Notes: generated by a model from the letters alone, not told the origin. Shown: positions 20,620 to 30,876, numbered from the stretch's first letter. The stretch is 51,316 bases of DNA from Rikenella microfusus (GCA_020722565.1 DYKO01000020.1:1-51316); one strand, 5' to 3'. A program made the numbers and translations.

Positions 20620-20997
20620 CTATTTAGTAGCCTTCTTCTTGTTGGCGACAGTTTTCTTCTTTCCCTTGCGGGTACGAGCATTATTCTTGGTTGATTGACC
20701 TCTCACAGGCAAACCAAGACGATGGCGGATACCACGGTAGCACCCAATATCCATTAAACGTTTGATACTGAGTTGGACCATGGAGCGAAGTTCACCTTCT
20801 ACCTTGTAGCCTTCGTTCAAGATATTACGAATGCTGGTGATTTCTCCATCGGACCAATCGGCTACTTTTTTGTCGTAGCTGATACCGGCCTTGTCCAGGA
20901 TTTTACGGGCGCTGCTCCTGCCTATTCCATAGATATAGGTAAGGGCAATCTCGCTTCTCTTATTTTTCGGCAAATCTACACCTACTATACGTGCCAT
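20620..20997 (-). CDS. rpsM: 30S ribosomal protein S13
   Basis: uS13 (125 aa) forms bridges to the 50S subunit and contacts P-site tRNA with its tail. It starts [14 protein letters not shown] and contains [11 protein letters not shown] (helix-hairpin-helix) and the conserved [16 protein letters not shown]. The C-terminal tail is highly basic. Follows rpmJ by 38 bases. Confidence 0.99.
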   Translation of the reverse strand: MARIVGVDLPKNKRSEIALTYIYGIGRSSARKILDKAGISYDKKVADWSDGEITSIRNILNEGYKVEGELRSMVQLSIKRLMDIGCYRGIRHRLGLPVRGQSTKNNARTRKGKKKTVANKKKATK

Positions 20998-21035
20998 ATT
21001 ATTCCCTTATAAATTAGGTTGCAAAATTAAACAAA

Positions 21036-21152
21036 TTATCCTTGCCGTTGCTTGAACTTAGGATTTTTTTTATTGATAACATAAACGCGTCCCTTTCGAC
21101 GTACAATTTTGCACTCGTCACTACGCTTTTTAACAGATGCTTTTACTTTCAT
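21036..21152 (-). CDS. rpmJ: 50S ribosomal protein L36
   Basis: bL36 of 38 residues, read from the minus strand between infA and rpsM: it begins [20 protein letters not shown] and ends [12 protein letters not shown]. Only one cysteine (C14) is present, so the zinc-binding set of the classic L36 is missing and this is the zinc-independent type usual in Bacteroidota. It stabilises 23S rRNA near the L11 stalk base. Lies 19 bases after infA, as in most spc/alpha junctions. Confidence 0.96.
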   Translation of the reverse strand: MKVKASVKKRSDECKIVRRKGRVYVINKKNPKFKQRQG

Positions 21153-21171
21153 TGTATTGAAAATTTTTAGT

Positions 21172-21390
21172 TTACTTGTACCGAAAAGTAATACGTCCCT
21201 TGGTTAAATCATAGGGTGACATTTCGACACGCACCTTGTCGCCAGGTAAAATTTTGATGTAGTGCATACGCATTTTACCCGATATATGGGCAACAATAAT
21301 ATGTCCATTGTCAAGTTCCACTCTGAACATGGCGTTCGAAAGGGCCTCAATAATTACTCCGTCTTTTTCAATTGCGGCTTGTTTGGCCAT
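21172..21390 (-). CDS. infA: Translation initiation factor IF-1
   Basis: IF-1 (72 aa) is an OB-fold protein that occupies the ribosomal A site during initiation. The true start is the ATG at 21390 ([13 protein letters not shown]), not an earlier ATG at 21477 that would add 29 unrelated residues overlapping map. Conserved [13 protein letters not shown] and [16 protein letters not shown] are present, and the length equals the family norm. 13 bases after map, 19 before rpmJ. Confidence 0.98.
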   Translation of the reverse strand: MAKQAAIEKDGVIIEALSNAMFRVELDNGHIIVAHISGKMRMHYIKILPGDKVRVEMSPYDLTKGRITFRYK

Positions 21391-21403
21391 TAAGTCTAAA
21401 AAT

Positions 21404-22180
21404 TTAACTGTTACGTAATACTTCATCAATATAGGAAAAGGTTGAAAGCCTTTCGGCTTTTCCCTTTCTAACCACAACTGCTAACTCAAAATGTGCCGAT
21501 GGTTTCCCGTCGCGGGTCCTAATGGTCCAACCGTCCATATCTTGGTAAACATATTTGGTTCCCATGTTAATCATGGGTTCAATACAAATAACCAGTCCAC
21601 TTTCGAGTTTAGGGCCACGTCCCCGGGCTCCATAGTTGGGTATCTCTGGCTTTTCATGCATATGGCGGCCTAAGCCATGCCCAACCAATTCGCGAACAAC
21701 AGAGTATCCATTTGACTCGGCATGTGTTTGAACGGCAAAGGAAATATCACCCACCCTTGCCCCATCAACCGCAGCCTCAATGCCCTTATCAAGGCATTCG
21801 CGGGTAACCCTTAACAGCCGCTGCACTTCGGGTGACACCTCCCCCACCGCAAAGGTGTAGGCGGAATCACCATAAAATCCGTGCAAGTAGGTCCCGCAGT
21901 CAACCGATACTATATCGCCCTCGCGAATCTCATACAAAGAGGGTATTCCATGCACCACTGCATCGTTAACAGAAACGCAAAGTGTTGCGGGGTAGCCGTT
22001 ATATCCCAGGAACCCGGGTTGTGCCCCGTGATCCTTGATAAACTCCTCTGCCACTCTGTCGAGTGCTTTGGTGGTTACCCCCGGCTTTATGTGTTTCGCC
22101 ACCTCGGCTAAAGTTCGCGATACCAGATCGTTATTTAACCTCAGCAGCTCAACTTCCTCTTCGGTTTTGGTTAAAAGCAT
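21404..22180 (-). CDS. map: Methionine aminopeptidase, type I
   Basis: Map (258 aa) removes the initiator methionine from nascent proteins. Metal ligands are D94, D105, H168, E201 and E232, with H77 in the substrate pocket, matching the E. coli set with an offset of two to three residues. A small oddity is that the motif around E232 reads AHFELAV where most bacterial enzymes have EHT. Placed between secY and infA as in many phyla, though without the adk that often precedes it. Confidence 0.98.
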   Translation of the reverse strand: MLLTKTEEEVELLRLNNDLVSRTLAEVAKHIKPGVTTKALDRVAEEFIKDHGAQPGFLGYNGYPATLCVSVNDAVVHGIPSLYEIREGDIVSVDCGTYLHGFYGDSAYTFAVGEVSPEVQRLLRVTRECLDKGIEAAVDGARVGDISFAVQTHAESNGYSVVRELVGHGLGRHMHEKPEIPNYGARGRGPKLESGLVICIEPMINMGTKYVYQDMDGWTIRTRDGKPSAHFELAVVVRKGKAERLSTFSYIDEVLRNS

Positions 22181-22208
22181 TATAAAGAACGCTTCAATAT
22201 TATTGAAT

Positions 22209-23525
22209 CTACATACCGGTGCGGCCCTTAAGCCTACCGGTTTTCATTAATCCATCATAATGACGCATCAGCAGGTGACTTTCAATCTGCTGTAGGGTGT
22301 CAAGTACAACGCCAACCAGAATCAACAGCGATGTCCCGCCAAAGAACTGTGCAAACTGGTTGTTAACTCCAAGTTTGATTGCAAATGCGGGAAGAATTGC
22401 GATAATGGCAAGGAATATAGAACCGGGTAGTGTTATCTTGGACATAATGGAATCAAGAAACTCCACTGTTTTCTTACCGGGTTTGACACCGGGAATAAAA
22501 CCTCCGTTCTTTTTCATATCCTCAGCCATCTGGTTGGGATTGATGATGATAGCTGTATAGAAGTAGGTAAATACTATGATCAGGAATGCGAATGTAAAGT
22601 TATACCAGAATCCGGTGTAACTGAAAGCTGCAGCAATACCGGCAGTCGCATCGAAACGGGCAAACAACATGGGGATGAACATGAGTGCTTGAGCAAAAAT
22701 TATAGGCATCACACCAGCAGCATTTACCTTAAGGGGAATGTACTGTCTAACTCCTCCGTATTGTTTGTTTCCAACTATACGCTTTGCATACTGAACAGGA
22801 ATTTTACGGGTTCCTTGAATTAACAGTATGGAGAACATGAATACAGCAAATAGTATGACCAGTTCAATCAGAAGCATAACCAAACCACCACCAAGTTCCT
22901 CAGCTTTGGAGAAAAGTTCAGCTACAAAGGCAAAGGGTAAACGAGCGATGATACCTATCATAATGATGAGTGAAATACCATTTCCAATACCTTTATCGGT
23001 AATCTTTTCACCAAGCCACATGATAAACATGGTTCCCGCAATCAGAATAATAGTAGCCAAAATGGTGAACGAAAACTCGCTTAAGACAAATGCATCCTGA
23101 GGCAACTGGACATATAGGTTAGCAATATATGCTGGGGCCTGGAATAGCAAAATAACTATGGTCAATACTCGAGTTATTTGGTTTAGCTTGTTCCTTCCGC
23201 TTTCGCCTTCTTTCTGCAACCTCTGGAAATAGGGTATTGCAATACCCAAAAGCTGAACCACAATGGATGCTGAAATGTAGGGCATTATACCCAGAGCAAA
23301 AATTGATGCATTATGGAAGGCTCCACCTGAAAACATGTCGAGTAAACCCATAATACCCTCCTTAGTTTGCTCCTGAAGAGCACCAAGTTTTGCAGGGTTA
23401 AGACCGGGTATAACGATGAAGCTGCCCAATCTATAAATCAGCAATATACCAAGAGTATAGAGGATACGCTTTCGCAGATCCTCTATCTTGAAGATATTCT
23501 TGAGGGTTTCGAAAAAGGCTTTCAT
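22209..23525 (-). CDS. secY: Protein translocase subunit SecY
   Basis: SecY (438 aa) is the channel of the Sec translocon in the inner membrane. Ten hydrophobic helices are apparent. Recognisable parts are the RLGSFIVIPG helix 1 region, the plug-proximal GGAFHNASIFALGIMPYISASI, the GNGISLIIMIGI segment and the cytosolic loops with arginines that contact SecA and the ribosome. Lies 5 bases after rplO and 28 before map. Confidence 0.99.
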   Translation of the reverse strand: MKAFFETLKNIFKIEDLRKRILYTLGILLIYRLGSFIVIPGLNPAKLGALQEQTKEGIMGLLDMFSGGAFHNASIFALGIMPYISASIVVQLLGIAIPYFQRLQKEGESGRNKLNQITRVLTIVILLFQAPAYIANLYVQLPQDAFVLSEFSFTILATIILIAGTMFIMWLGEKITDKGIGNGISLIIMIGIIARLPFAFVAELFSKAEELGGGLVMLLIELVILFAVFMFSILLIQGTRKIPVQYAKRIVGNKQYGGVRQYIPLKVNAAGVMPIIFAQALMFIPMLFARFDATAGIAAAFSYTGFWYNFTFAFLIIVFTYFYTAIIINPNQMAEDMKKNGGFIPGVKPGKKTVEFLDSIMSKITLPGSIFLAIIAILPAFAIKLGVNNQFAQFFGGTSLLILVGVVLDTLQQIESHLLMRHYDGLMKTGRLKGRTGM

Positions 23526-23530
23526 GTAAT

Positions 23531-23977
23531 CTATAGTTTAATAACTGTTCCGTTTGCTGCTTCAATTGCTTCGATAGCCTTTTTGGAGAAAGCATGTGCT
23601 TTAACTTCCAACTTGACGTTTAGAGTACCCTTTGCCAAAATTTTTACCAAATCGTTACGGGAAATAAGACCGGCATTAATAAGGGTATCTATATCGATGG
23701 TGGTGTATCCATTCTTTTCAGCTAAACGCTGCAGTACCTCAAGGTTGATGGCCTTGTATTCGGTACGGAAGGGGTTTTTGAATCCGTACTTGGGTAAACG
23801 GCGCTGAATGGGCATCTGCCCCCCTTCAAAACCGATCTTATGGGAGTACCCTGAGCGTTGCTGAGCTCCCTTATGACCACGGGTAGATGTGCCACCATGG
23901 CCTGAACCCTGACCGCGACCAATACGTTTTCTGTTATGGGTAGAGCCTTCAGCAGGTTTTAAATTATGTAGCTTCAT
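23531..23977 (-). CDS. rplO: 50S ribosomal protein L15
   Basis: uL15 (148 aa) binds 23S rRNA late in 50S assembly. The N-terminal extension MKLHNLKPAEGS followed by glycine-rich RIGRGQGSGHGGTSTRGHKG is the family hallmark; the globular C-terminal part ends in EAANGTVIKL. Between rpmD (26 bases) and secY (5 bases). Confidence 0.99.
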   Translation of the reverse strand: MKLHNLKPAEGSTHNRKRIGRGQGSGHGGTSTRGHKGAQQRSGYSHKIGFEGGQMPIQRRLPKYGFKNPFRTEYKAINLEVLQRLAEKNGYTTIDIDTLINAGLISRNDLVKILAKGTLNVKLEVKAHAFSKKAIEAIEAANGTVIKL

Positions 23978-24003
23978 GACCTTTAATTCATTAATGGTTA
24001 TAC

Positions 24004-24183
24004 CTATCGTTCCTCAATTCGAACAAGGTGTCGTACCTTATTAATCATACCCATTACAGTTGGAGTAGCCTCCAGTTCTACTGTATGGTGCATACGGCGA
24101 ATGCCGAGGGAGCGAAGAACTTGGCGCTGCTTTTCGGAACGGCCAATTACGCTGCGTATCTGAGTTACTTTAACTTTAGCCAT
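24004..24183 (-). CDS. rpmD: 50S ribosomal protein L30
   Basis: uL30 of 59 residues from the preferred ATG at 24183 ([11 protein letters not shown]). A second ATG two codons earlier (24189) would add only Met-Ala, and either start is possible. The conserved [14 protein letters not shown] end is present. It sits between rpsE and rplO as usual in the spc block. Confidence 0.96.
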   Translation of the reverse strand: MAKVKVTQIRSVIGRSEKQRQVLRSLGIRRMHHTVELEATPTVMGMINKVRHLVRIEER

Positions 24184-24196
24184 AGCCATACATATT

Positions 24197-24718
24197 TTAA
24201 CCGTTAAACACCTTGTTTAGGTTAACGCTCCGCTGCTGGGCAATGGTTTGGGGGTCACGCAGTTCCAAAAGGGCCATTACAGTAGCCTTAACCAGGTTGT
24301 GGGGGTTAGAAGAACCCTTTGACTTGGCAAGCACATCGGTAATGCCAACGCTTTCCAGCACAGCACGCATTGCACCTCCAGCCTTAACTCCAGTACCGTG
24401 CGAAGCAGGTTTAATTAAAACTTTTGCACCACCAAACTTGGCTTCCTGCTCATGGGGTATGGTTCCCTTATAAATTGGAACCTTAACGAGGTTCTTTTTA
24501 GCATCCTCAATACCTTTGGATATTGCGGCTGTTACTTCGCTGGCCTTTCCTAATCCAAAGCCTACAACACCATTTTCATCGCCTACCACCACAATGGCTG
24601 AGAAGCTAAATGTTCTACCGCCTTTGGTAACCTTGGTAACGCGCTGTATGCTTACCAGCCTATCCTTTAACTCTAGGTCGCTGGCTTTCACTCTACGTAT
24701 GTTGGTATTCTGTGACAT
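24197..24718 (-). CDS. rpsE: 30S ribosomal protein S5
   Basis: uS5 (173 aa) lies at the mRNA entry and influences decoding accuracy. The N-terminal RNA-binding domain ([20 protein letters not shown]) contains the loop where spectinomycin-resistance changes occur in other bacteria; the C-terminal domain has [19 protein letters not shown]. Five bases after rplR. Confidence 0.99.
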   Translation of the reverse strand: MSQNTNIRRVKASDLELKDRLVSIQRVTKVTKGGRTFSFSAIVVVGDENGVVGFGLGKASEVTAAISKGIEDAKKNLVKVPIYKGTIPHEQEAKFGGAKVLIKPASHGTGVKAGGAMRAVLESVGITDVLAKSKGSSNPHNLVKATVMALLELRDPQTIAQQRSVNLNKVFNG

Positions 24719-24723
24719 CGTGC

Positions 24724-25083
24724 TTAGAATTTAAGTCCACCCTCTCTTGCTGCATCAGCTAAAGCCTTTACACGGCCATGGTATAGGTATCCACCCCGAT
24801 CGAAAACTACCTGCGAAATTCCTTTGGCAAGAGCATTCTTAGCGGCTAACTGGCCAACAAGACGGGCCTGTTCAGTTTTGGTAATATTTTTACTTTCGGC
24901 AATCTCCTTAGCTTGCGATGAAGCAGAAGCTAGTGTTACACCATTTACATCGTCAATGATCTGAACGTATATGTTGGTGTTGCTCCTAAAAACCGACATG
25001 CGGGGTTTTTGAGCAGTTCCCGAAACTCTTTTACGGATTCTTCTCCTGATTCGGAGCCTTCTTTCCTCTTTTGTTAAAGCCAT
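24724..25083 (-). CDS. rplR: 50S ribosomal protein L18
   Basis: uL18 (119 aa) binds 5S rRNA with L5. It has the basic N-terminus ([19 protein letters not shown]), the core motif [18 protein letters not shown] and the C-terminal [26 protein letters not shown] region. Between rplF (22 bases) and rpsE (5 bases). Confidence 0.99.
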   Translation of the reverse strand: MALTKEERRLRIRRRIRKRVSGTAQKPRMSVFRSNTNIYVQIIDDVNGVTLASASSQAKEIAESKNITKTEQARLVGQLAAKNALAKGISQVVFDRGGYLYHGRVKALADAAREGGLKF

Positions 25084-25105
25084 ATCTCTTTATCAGTTTT
25101 ACGGG

Positions 25106-25660
25106 TTATGCACCAGCCGATTTACCAGCTTTCTTACGAACAACTTCACCCACAAACCTAATACCTTTACCCTTGTAGGGTTCGGGTTTGCGAAGCGAGC
25201 GAATCTTAGCTGCAACCTGGCCTAGCAGCTGCTTATCGATACCCTTAAGGATGATGGTAGGATTACCCTTACGTTCGGTCTTAGCTTCTACCTTTATCTC
25301 CTTGGGCAGTTCAAAATGTATATCGTGTGAATAGCCAAGGCTAAGTTCCAACATTTGACCCTTGGACTCGGCTTTGTAACCTACGCCAATGAGTTCCTGC
25401 TGAATTTCAAAACCTTTAGTAACACCAACAACCATGTTGTTAATAAGGGCTCTGTATAGCCCATGTAACGAACGGTGACGCTTTTGATCAGTTGGTCTGG
25501 AGAGAACAACTTGATTTCCCTCTACCTTTACGGAGATATCCTTATCAACTTTTTGCTTCAGTTCTCCGAGAGGGCCTTTAACGCTTACCACATTATCGGC
25601 GCTAATGTTAACGCTTGCTCCTTGTGGCAAGTTTACAGGTTTTTTTCCTATTCTCGACAT
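25106..25660 (-). CDS. rplF: 50S ribosomal protein L6
   Basis: uL6 (184 aa) lies near the factor-binding site of the 50S subunit. It has two related alpha/beta domains: MSRIGKKPVNLPQG at the start, and the conserved C-terminal KPEPYKGKGIRFVGEVVRKKAGK. Normal length; 20 bases after rpsH. Confidence 0.99.
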   Translation of the reverse strand: MSRIGKKPVNLPQGASVNISADNVVSVKGPLGELKQKVDKDISVKVEGNQVVLSRPTDQKRHRSLHGLYRALINNMVVGVTKGFEIQQELIGVGYKAESKGQMLELSLGYSHDIHFELPKEIKVEAKTERKGNPTIILKGIDKQLLGQVAAKIRSLRKPEPYKGKGIRFVGEVVRKKAGKSAGA

Positions 25661-25680
25661 TTGTTAAAAATTATAATGAA

Positions 25681-26079
25681 TTAGTAAATATAGCATACTA
25701 CTTCACCACCAATATTTTTGGCACGGGCTTCTTTGTCGGTCATAACACCCTGCGAGGTGCTAATAATGGCTACACCTAAACCGTTAAGTACCCTAGGTAG
25801 CTTAGCAGCATTAGTATAGCGACGCAAACCCGGGGTGCTAACACGCTCTAGGTGTTTAATGGCACAAGCCTTGGTCTGGGGGTGATACTTCAGGGCTATT
25901 TTGATGAGTCCCTGCTTGCCATCGTCTTCAAATTTATAATTTGTGATATACCCTTTTTCGAAAAGGATTTTGGTTATTTCCATTTTCAGATTTGAGGCGG
26001 GTATCTCAACAACCCTATGATTAGCCATCGCGGCATTACGAATTCGGGTTAGGTAATCTGCAATTGGGTCGGTAATCAT
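25681..26079 (-). CDS. rpsH: 30S ribosomal protein S8
   Basis: uS8 (132 aa) is a primary binder of the central domain of 16S rRNA. The start is the ATG at 26079 ([15 protein letters not shown]); an upstream ATG at 26121 would add 14 non-homologous residues and overlap rpsN. The C-terminal [18 protein letters not shown] motif is conserved. In E. coli S8 represses the spc operon by binding its mRNA; no equivalent site was identified. Confidence 0.98.
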   Translation of the reverse strand: MITDPIADYLTRIRNAAMANHRVVEIPASNLKMEITKILFEKGYITNYKFEDDGKQGLIKIALKYHPQTKACAIKHLERVSTPGLRRYTNAAKLPRVLNGLGVAIISTSQGVMTDKEARAKNIGGEVVCYIY

Positions 26080-26098
26080 TGCTTCGTATTTTAAAATT

Positions 26099-26368
26099 CT
26101 ACCAACTAGCTTTCTTAACACCAGGGATCAAACCCTTTGAAGCCATCTCGCGGAAAGTGATGCGGCTGATACCAAATTGACGCATGTAACCGCGGGGCCT
26201 ACCGGTTAGCATACAGCGGTTACGCAACCGGATGGGATTTGAATTACGAGGCAATTTTTGCAGTCCAACGTAATCGCCAGCTTCCTTAAGTTGTTTCCTC
26301 TTCTCGGCGTATTTTGCTACGAGTTTCGCACGGCGAACCTCACGAGCTTTCATTGATTCTTTTGCCAT
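26099..26368 (-). CDS. rpsN: 30S ribosomal protein S14, zinc-free form
   Basis: uS14 (89 aa) in the 30S head. This is the longer type without the CxxC...CxxC zinc ribbon: a single cysteine is present ([11 protein letters not shown]), as in E. coli. The C-terminal [20 protein letters not shown] and the final KKASW are conserved. Three bases after rplE. Confidence 0.98.
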   Translation of the reverse strand: MAKESMKAREVRRAKLVAKYAEKRKQLKEAGDYVGLQKLPRNSNPIRLRNRCMLTGRPRGYMRQFGISRITFREMASKGLIPGVKKASW

Positions 26369-26371
26369 AGA

Positions 26372-26929
26372 CTATTCCTTTTTAGCATTTTTAAAAGGTA
26401 ACCCAAACTCGCGAAGGAGTGCATAAGCTTGCTCATCGTTATCGGTTGAGGTTACAAAGGTAATCTCAGCGCCGAGTATGCGCCCCACCTTATCGATATC
26501 AATTTCAGGGAAAATGATTTGTTCCTGAATGCCGAGGGTATAGTTGCCCTGTCCATCCATTTTATCGTTTATCCCTTTAAAGTCGCGAATGCGGGGTAGC
26601 GATACATTAATAAGACGCTCCATAAATTCGTACATCCTATCGCGGCGAAGGGTCACCTTAAGCCCAATGGGAACTCCCTTACGTAACTTAAAGTTTGAAA
26701 TGTCCTTACGCGAGTAGGTTTGAATAGCCTTTTGGCCGGCAATAGCAGTGAGTTCGGCCTGTGCTTGTTCAATAATTTTGCGGTCGGCAACCGCTTGTCC
26801 TATCCCTTGGTTGATCACAATTTTTTCCAACCGGGGAACCTGCATTACGCTCTTATAGTTGAACTGTTTCATGAGCGCGGGGACAACTTCCTCCCTATAC
26901 TTTTTCTTAAGGGTTGGTACGTATTCCAT
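26372..26929 (-). CDS. rplE: 50S ribosomal protein L5
   Basis: uL5 (185 aa) binds 5S rRNA and contacts P-site tRNA in the central protuberance. It contains [13 protein letters not shown], the loop [14 protein letters not shown] and the C-terminal [20 protein letters not shown]. Its ATG overlaps the TAA of rplX by one base, suggesting coupled translation. Confidence 0.99.
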   Translation of the reverse strand: MEYVPTLKKKYREEVVPALMKQFNYKSVMQVPRLEKIVINQGIGQAVADRKIIEQAQAELTAIAGQKAIQTYSRKDISNFKLRKGVPIGLKVTLRRDRMYEFMERLINVSLPRIRDFKGINDKMDGQGNYTLGIQEQIIFPEIDIDKVGRILGAEITFVTSTDNDEQAYALLREFGLPFKNAKKE

Positions 26930-27249
26930 TACTTAATCTCCTCTCCTGATTTTTTTGCGTAACGAACCAACTTACCCTGATCGTTCAAACGACGACCAAT
27001 GCGGGTAGGTTTACCTGTACTTGGATCTACCACCATCAGGTTTGAAATGTGGATGGGGGCCTCCTTTTTAATAATGCCACCCTGAGGGTTTTTGGAGTTG
27101 GGCTTGGTATGCCTCGAACCCATATTAACCCCCTCAACAATTGCGCGCTGCTTTTCAACTAAAACCTTTAGTACACGCCCCTGTTGACCTTTAGAATCAC
27201 CGGAGATTACTTGAACCATATCCCCTTTCTTAATGTGTAACTTTGTCAT
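26929..27249 (-). CDS. rplX: 50S ribosomal protein L24
   Basis: uL24 (106 aa) helps start 50S assembly and lies by the tunnel exit. The N-terminal KOW motif ([19 protein letters not shown]) and the following [10 protein letters not shown] segment identify it. It overlaps rplE by one base. Confidence 0.99.
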   Translation of the reverse strand: MTKLHIKKGDMVQVISGDSKGQQGRVLKVLVEKQRAIVEGVNMGSRHTKPNSKNPQGGIIKKEAPIHISNLMVVDPSTGKPTRIGRRLNDQGKLVRYAKKSGEEIK

Positions 27250-27269
27250 AATTCTACGAATATTGGGGT

Positions 27270-27635
27270 TTATAACACCTCAGGTGCAAGTGATACAATC
27301 TTCATGTAGTTATCGCGGAGCTCACGGGCTACCGGACCAAAAATACGGGTACCGCGGATTTCGTCCTGGTTGTTGAGTAGTACACAGGCGTTATCGTCAA
27401 AACGGATGTATGAACCATCGGGACGACGGATTTCCTTTTTGGTACGTACCACAACAGCCTTGCTAACGGTACCTTTCTTAATATCGCCGCCGGGTAGGGC
27501 ACTTTTAACGGTCACTACTATTTTATCGCCTATACGGGCGTATCGTTTCCCGGTGCCACCCAGCACTCTGATGCAGAGCACTTCCTTAGCTCCGCTATTA
27601 TCAGCTACAACTAGTCGGGTTTCTTGCTGTATCAT
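27270..27635 (-). CDS. rplN: 50S ribosomal protein L14
   Basis: uL14 (121 aa) forms intersubunit bridge B8 and is the docking point of silencing factor RsfS in other bacteria. It begins [17 protein letters not shown] and has [19 protein letters not shown] and [12 protein letters not shown]. Two bases after rpsQ and 20 before rplX. Confidence 0.99.
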   Translation of the reverse strand: MIQQETRLVVADNSGAKEVLCIRVLGGTGKRYARIGDKIVVTVKSALPGGDIKKGTVSKAVVVRTKKEIRRPDGSYIRFDDNACVLLNNQDEIRGTRIFGPVARELRDNYMKIVSLAPEVL

Positions 27636-27637
27636 GA

Positions 27638-27910
27638 CTACTTAGCCTTTTCAATGATTTCAACTAGCCTCCAGCGTTTTAATTTACTCAGAGGACGGGT
27701 TTCCATAATACGAACAACATCGCCAATTTCACATTGGTTGTTTTCGTCGTGTGCGTAGAACTTGGTGGTTTTGTTCACGAACTTACCGTAGATGGGATGT
27801 TTAACCTTTCGCTTTACGGCAACCACAATGGACTTCTGCATTTTATTGCTAACCACCACTCCTATACGCTCTTTGCGGTTATTTCTCTTAACTTCATTTA
27901 CTTGTTCCAT
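27638..27910 (-). CDS. rpsQ: 30S ribosomal protein S17
   Basis: uS17 (90 aa) is an OB-fold primary binder of the 16S 5' domain. Conserved parts are [35 protein letters not shown] and [16 protein letters not shown]. The rpmC-rpsQ-rplN order is the S10/spc junction. Confidence 0.99.
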   Translation of the reverse strand: MEQVNEVKRNNRKERIGVVVSNKMQKSIVVAVKRKVKHPIYGKFVNKTTKFYAHDENNQCEIGDVVRIMETRPLSKLKRWRLVEIIEKAK

Positions 27911-27922
27911 AACTCAAAAGCG

Positions 27923-28123
27923 TTACTTGTTTTGACTGATTTTCCGCTGGTGCAGGATGGTTTTAAGCCTTGCAATGGTCCTGCGGGTCTCTTTAATTTT
28001 CATGGGATTATCCAAGGGAGATATGCTATGGTTTAACCGTAGTTTGAGGAGGTTGGTTTTCTCCAACTCAATTCGCTCCATAATCTCCTTATCGGTGAGC
28101 TCACGTATTTCTGATGTTTTCAT
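27923..28123 (-). CDS. rpmC: 50S ribosomal protein L29
   Basis: uL29 (66 aa), a helical hairpin near the tunnel exit that contributes to the trigger factor and SRP platform. It begins MKTSEIRELTDKEIMER and has the conserved LLKLRLNHS and RRTIARLKTIL segments. Normal length; 7 bases after rplP. Confidence 0.98.
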   Translation of the reverse strand: MKTSEIRELTDKEIMERIELEKTNLLKLRLNHSISPLDNPMKIKETRRTIARLKTILHQRKISQNK

Positions 28124-28130
28124 GGCTCAA

Positions 28131-28559
28131 CTAGTTTACAGGTTTAACAAAATCAGGGCGTACAACAAACTTAGTAGTAACGGGGAGCTTCTGTGCAGCA
28201 AGGCGTAAAGCTTCCTTGGCTACTTCGTAGGGCACGCCGTCGCACTCAAAGAGTATGCGGCCGGGAGTAACCGGTGCAACAAATCCCTCGGGAGTCCCCT
28301 TACCTTTACCCATACGCACTTCGGCAGGCTTTTTGGTAATGGGCTTATCGGGAAAGATTCGAATCCAGATCTGACCCTCACGTTTCATGTAACGGGTCAC
28401 GGCCTGACGGGCAGCTTCAATCTGACGGCTGCTAATCCAGTTGTATTCAAGGGTCTTAATTCCGAACGATCCGAAAGCCAACTGGTTTCCCCGCTGGGCA
28501 TTTCCCTTCATCCGACCCTTTTGCTGCCTTCTGTATTTGGTTTTTTTGGGCTGTAACAT
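28131..28559 (-). CDS. rplP: 50S ribosomal protein L16
   Basis: uL16 (142 aa) organises the A-site tRNA region of the 50S subunit. It begins [41 protein letters not shown] and the [14 protein letters not shown] loop that reaches toward the peptidyl transferase centre are conserved. 32 bases after rpsC. Confidence 0.99.
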   Translation of the reverse strand: MLQPKKTKYRRQQKGRMKGNAQRGNQLAFGSFGIKTLEYNWISSRQIEAARQAVTRYMKREGQIWIRIFPDKPITKKPAEVRMGKGKGTPEGFVAPVTPGRILFECDGVPYEVAKEALRLAAQKLPVTTKFVVRPDFVKPVN

Positions 28560-28591
28560 TTCGCTAATGCATTTGTGCTATTCAACCTAAC

Positions 28592-29317
28592 TTATTTTTT
28601 CTTTTTGGCACGGCTGCGTCCACCCTTAGGAGATGGCTTAGCCTTAGCCTCAACTTGAGTTTTAGTTCCCATGTTGGGCGAAAGATCGCGCTTACCGTAA
28701 ACAATACCATTGCAAATCCATGCTTTAATACCAATTACACCCACTTTGGTATGAGCCTCTGCAAGAGCGTAATCAATGTCGGCACGGAAGGTGTGAAGGG
28801 GTATACGGCCTTCCTTGTAGGTTTCCGAGCGGGCCATTTCGGCTCCACCCAGGCGTCCAGAAATCTGAACCTTAATACCCTCTGCCCCCATGCGCATGGT
28901 TGACGCAATAGCGGTTTTAATTGCTCTGCGGTAGGAGATACGGCCTTCGATCTGGCGAGCGATGTTGTTAGATACGATAACAGCATCGAGTTCGGGGCGT
29001 TTCACCTCAAAAATGTTGATTTGAACATCCTTGTTGGTGATTTTACGCAGCTCTTCGCGGAGCTTATCTACTTCCTGACCACCCTTACCAATAATAATTC
29101 CCGGGCGGGCAGTATGAATGGTTACGGTAATCAGCTTCAGGGTACGCTCAATTACTATTTTGGCAAGGCTTGCCTTGGCAAGTCTTGCATTCAGGTACTC
29201 TCGAATCTTGGCATCCTCAACCAATTTCTGAGCGTATTTATTACCACCATACCAATTGGAATCCCATCCACGGATGATTCCTAAACGGTTTGCTATTGGA
29301 TTAACTTTCTGTCCCAT
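28592..29317 (-). CDS. rpsC: 30S ribosomal protein S3
   Basis: uS3 (241 aa) forms part of the mRNA entry tunnel and helicase. It has an N-terminal KH domain with [15 protein letters not shown] (around 70-85) and a C-terminal domain with [20 protein letters not shown], where the arginines and lysines that contact mRNA lie. The tail is lysine/arginine rich. Seven bases after rplV. Confidence 0.99.
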   Translation of the reverse strand: MGQKVNPIANRLGIIRGWDSNWYGGNKYAQKLVEDAKIREYLNARLAKASLAKIVIERTLKLITVTIHTARPGIIIGKGGQEVDKLREELRKITNKDVQINIFEVKRPELDAVIVSNNIARQIEGRISYRRAIKTAIASTMRMGAEGIKVQISGRLGGAEMARSETYKEGRIPLHTFRADIDYALAEAHTKVGVIGIKAWICNGIVYGKRDLSPNMGTKTQVEAKAKPSPKGGRSRAKKKK

Positions 29318-29324
29318 GTAGCTG

Positions 29325-29738
29325 TTAGTTGTTTGATTCGTTATTTACTGCGCTGTCAACCACAACGGTAACGTGGTTCGACCTTTTGCGAATTCGGTGA
29401 GCACGCCCCTGAGGTGCGGTTCGAATACGTTTAAGCATTCGCCCCTGATCAACATATATTTCTTTGATGAACAGGTTGGCATCCTCAATGCGCACATTCT
29501 CATTTTTAGCCTTCCAATTGGCAATAGCCGAAAGAATAAGTTTGTGAACATCCTTTGCTGCGTGCTTACTGTTATATTTAAGTATGTTGAGCGCTGTGTT
29601 TACGTCTTTACCACGAACCAGGTCAACCACTAAGCGCATCTTACGGGGCGAAGATGGGCAGTTGCGCAAACGAGCAACCGCTTTATTTTTCTTCTCCGCT
29701 TTGAGCCTCTCGGCCATGTTATGTTTTCTTGCACCCAT
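29325..29738 (-). CDS. rplV: 50S ribosomal protein L22
   Basis: uL22 (137 aa) lines the exit tunnel with a long beta-hairpin ([20 protein letters not shown]), the region where macrolide-resistance changes arise in other species. The N-terminus [17 protein letters not shown] is the longer form typical of the phylum, so the ATG at 29738 is kept. The core [17 protein letters not shown] is conserved. Confidence 0.98.
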   Translation of the reverse strand: MGARKHNMAERLKAEKKNKAVARLRNCPSSPRKMRLVVDLVRGKDVNTALNILKYNSKHAAKDVHKLILSAIANWKAKNENVRIEDANLFIKEIYVDQGRMLKRIRTAPQGRAHRIRKRSNHVTVVVDSAVNNESNN

Positions 29739-29762
29739 TTCTTTGTCTCTTTTATCAATTCA

Positions 29763-30032
29763 CTATGACTTCTTGTTACCCGCATGGCCACGGAAGGTTC
29801 TAGTGGGGGCAAATTCGCCCAACTTGTGCCCTACCATGTTTTCGGTAATGTAAACAGGGATAAACTTATTCCCATTGTGAACTGCTATGGTGTTTCCAAC
29901 AAAATCGGGAGATATCATAGAAGCCCTTGACCAAGTCTTAATAACCGACTTTTTGTTGGATTCATTCATTTGGATGATACGTTTCTCCAACTTATAGGCA
30001 ATAAAGGGACCTTTTTTTAGTGACCTACTCAT
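29763..30032 (-). CDS. rpsS: 30S ribosomal protein S19
   Basis: uS19 (89 aa) in the 30S head, bridging with S13 and the 50S subunit. It begins [11 protein letters not shown] and has the conserved [23 protein letters not shown] and [16 protein letters not shown] segments. Between rplB (19 bases) and rplV (24 bases). Confidence 0.99.
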   Translation of the reverse strand: MSRSLKKGPFIAYKLEKRIIQMNESNKKSVIKTWSRASMISPDFVGNTIAVHNGNKFIPVYITENMVGHKLGEFAPTRTFRGHAGNKKS

Positions 30033-30051
30033 AGTTACAGATTTTTACTGA

Positions 30052-30876
30052 TTACTTTTTCCTGCGTTCAATGATGAACTTGCTGCTGGATTTCTTTTTA
30101 GAACGAGTCTTATAACCCTTAGCAGGAATTCCCTTACGTGATCGAGGATGGCCTCCGGAGGCGCGACCTTCACCACCACCCATGGGGTGATCAACAGGGT
30201 TCATAGCAACACCACGGTTGCGGGGCCTACGGCCCAACCAACGTGAACGACCGGCTTTTCCAGATTTTTCCAGGGCATGGTCGGAGTTGGATACACTACC
30301 AATGGTAGCTTTGCACTCGTTCAGTACCATACGGGTTTCACCGCTGGGCAGTTTAATAATTGCATACTTTCCCTCACGGGCCAACAGCTGAGCATAGGAA
30401 CCGGCACTACGTGCCATGCACGCACCGCGACCGGGGTAAAGCTCAATGTTGTGAATGATGGTACCCAAGGGTATTTCACCTAGGTAAAGAGTATTCCCCA
30501 CTTCAGGAGCTACGCCGTGTCCTGATGCTATGGATTGACCAACAGTTAGCCCTGCAGGGGCTACAATGTAGCGCTTTTCACCATCGGGGTACTCAACTAA
30601 AGCAATACGAGCAGTACGGTTGGGATCGTACTCAATTGTTTTAACCACAGCCGGTTCATTTTCTCGTTCGCGCAGGAAGTCAATCAATCTGTACATGCGC
30701 TTGTGACCGCCCCCTATATATCGCATGGTCATCTTTCCTTGGTTGTTGCGACCACCAGTTTTTTTCAGGGGGACTAGTAACGATTTCTCAGGTTTGTTAC
30801 TGGTAATATCGTCAGTCAAACCTATAATCCTGTGTCTCTGTCCTGGTGTAACAGGTTTTAGTTTGCGTACAGCCAT
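30052..30876 (-). CDS. rplB: 50S ribosomal protein L2
   Basis: uL2 (274 aa) is needed for subunit joining and supports the peptidyl transferase centre. The highly conserved [20 protein letters not shown] segment (about 224-243) contains the histidine equivalent to E. coli H229. The OB and SH3-like domains and a basic tail ([18 protein letters not shown]) are complete. Five bases after rplW. Confidence 0.99.
   Translation of the reverse strand: MAVRKLKPVTPGQRHRIIGLTDDITSNKPEKSLLVPLKKTGGRNNQGKMTMRYIGGGHKRMYRLIDFLRERENEPAVVKTIEYDPNRTARIALVEYPDGEKRYIVAPAGLTVGQSIASGHGVAPEVGNTLYLGEIPLGTIIHNIELYPGRGACMARSAGSYAQLLAREGKYAIIKLPSGETRMVLNECKATIGSVSNSDHALEKSGKAGRSRWLGRRPRNRGVAMNPVDHPMGGGEGRASGGHPRSRKGIPAKGYKTRSKKKSSSKFIIERRKK

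Noticed and set aside
21391-21477. N-terminal extension of IF-1 starting at 21477
   Set aside because: The extra 29 residues are not IF-1-like and overlap the end of map in another frame; the ATG at 21390 gives the standard 72-residue protein.
22297-23807. Several plus-strand frames opposite secY and rplO
   Set aside because: They mirror the codon pattern of the conserved genes on the other strand and have no recognisable motifs.
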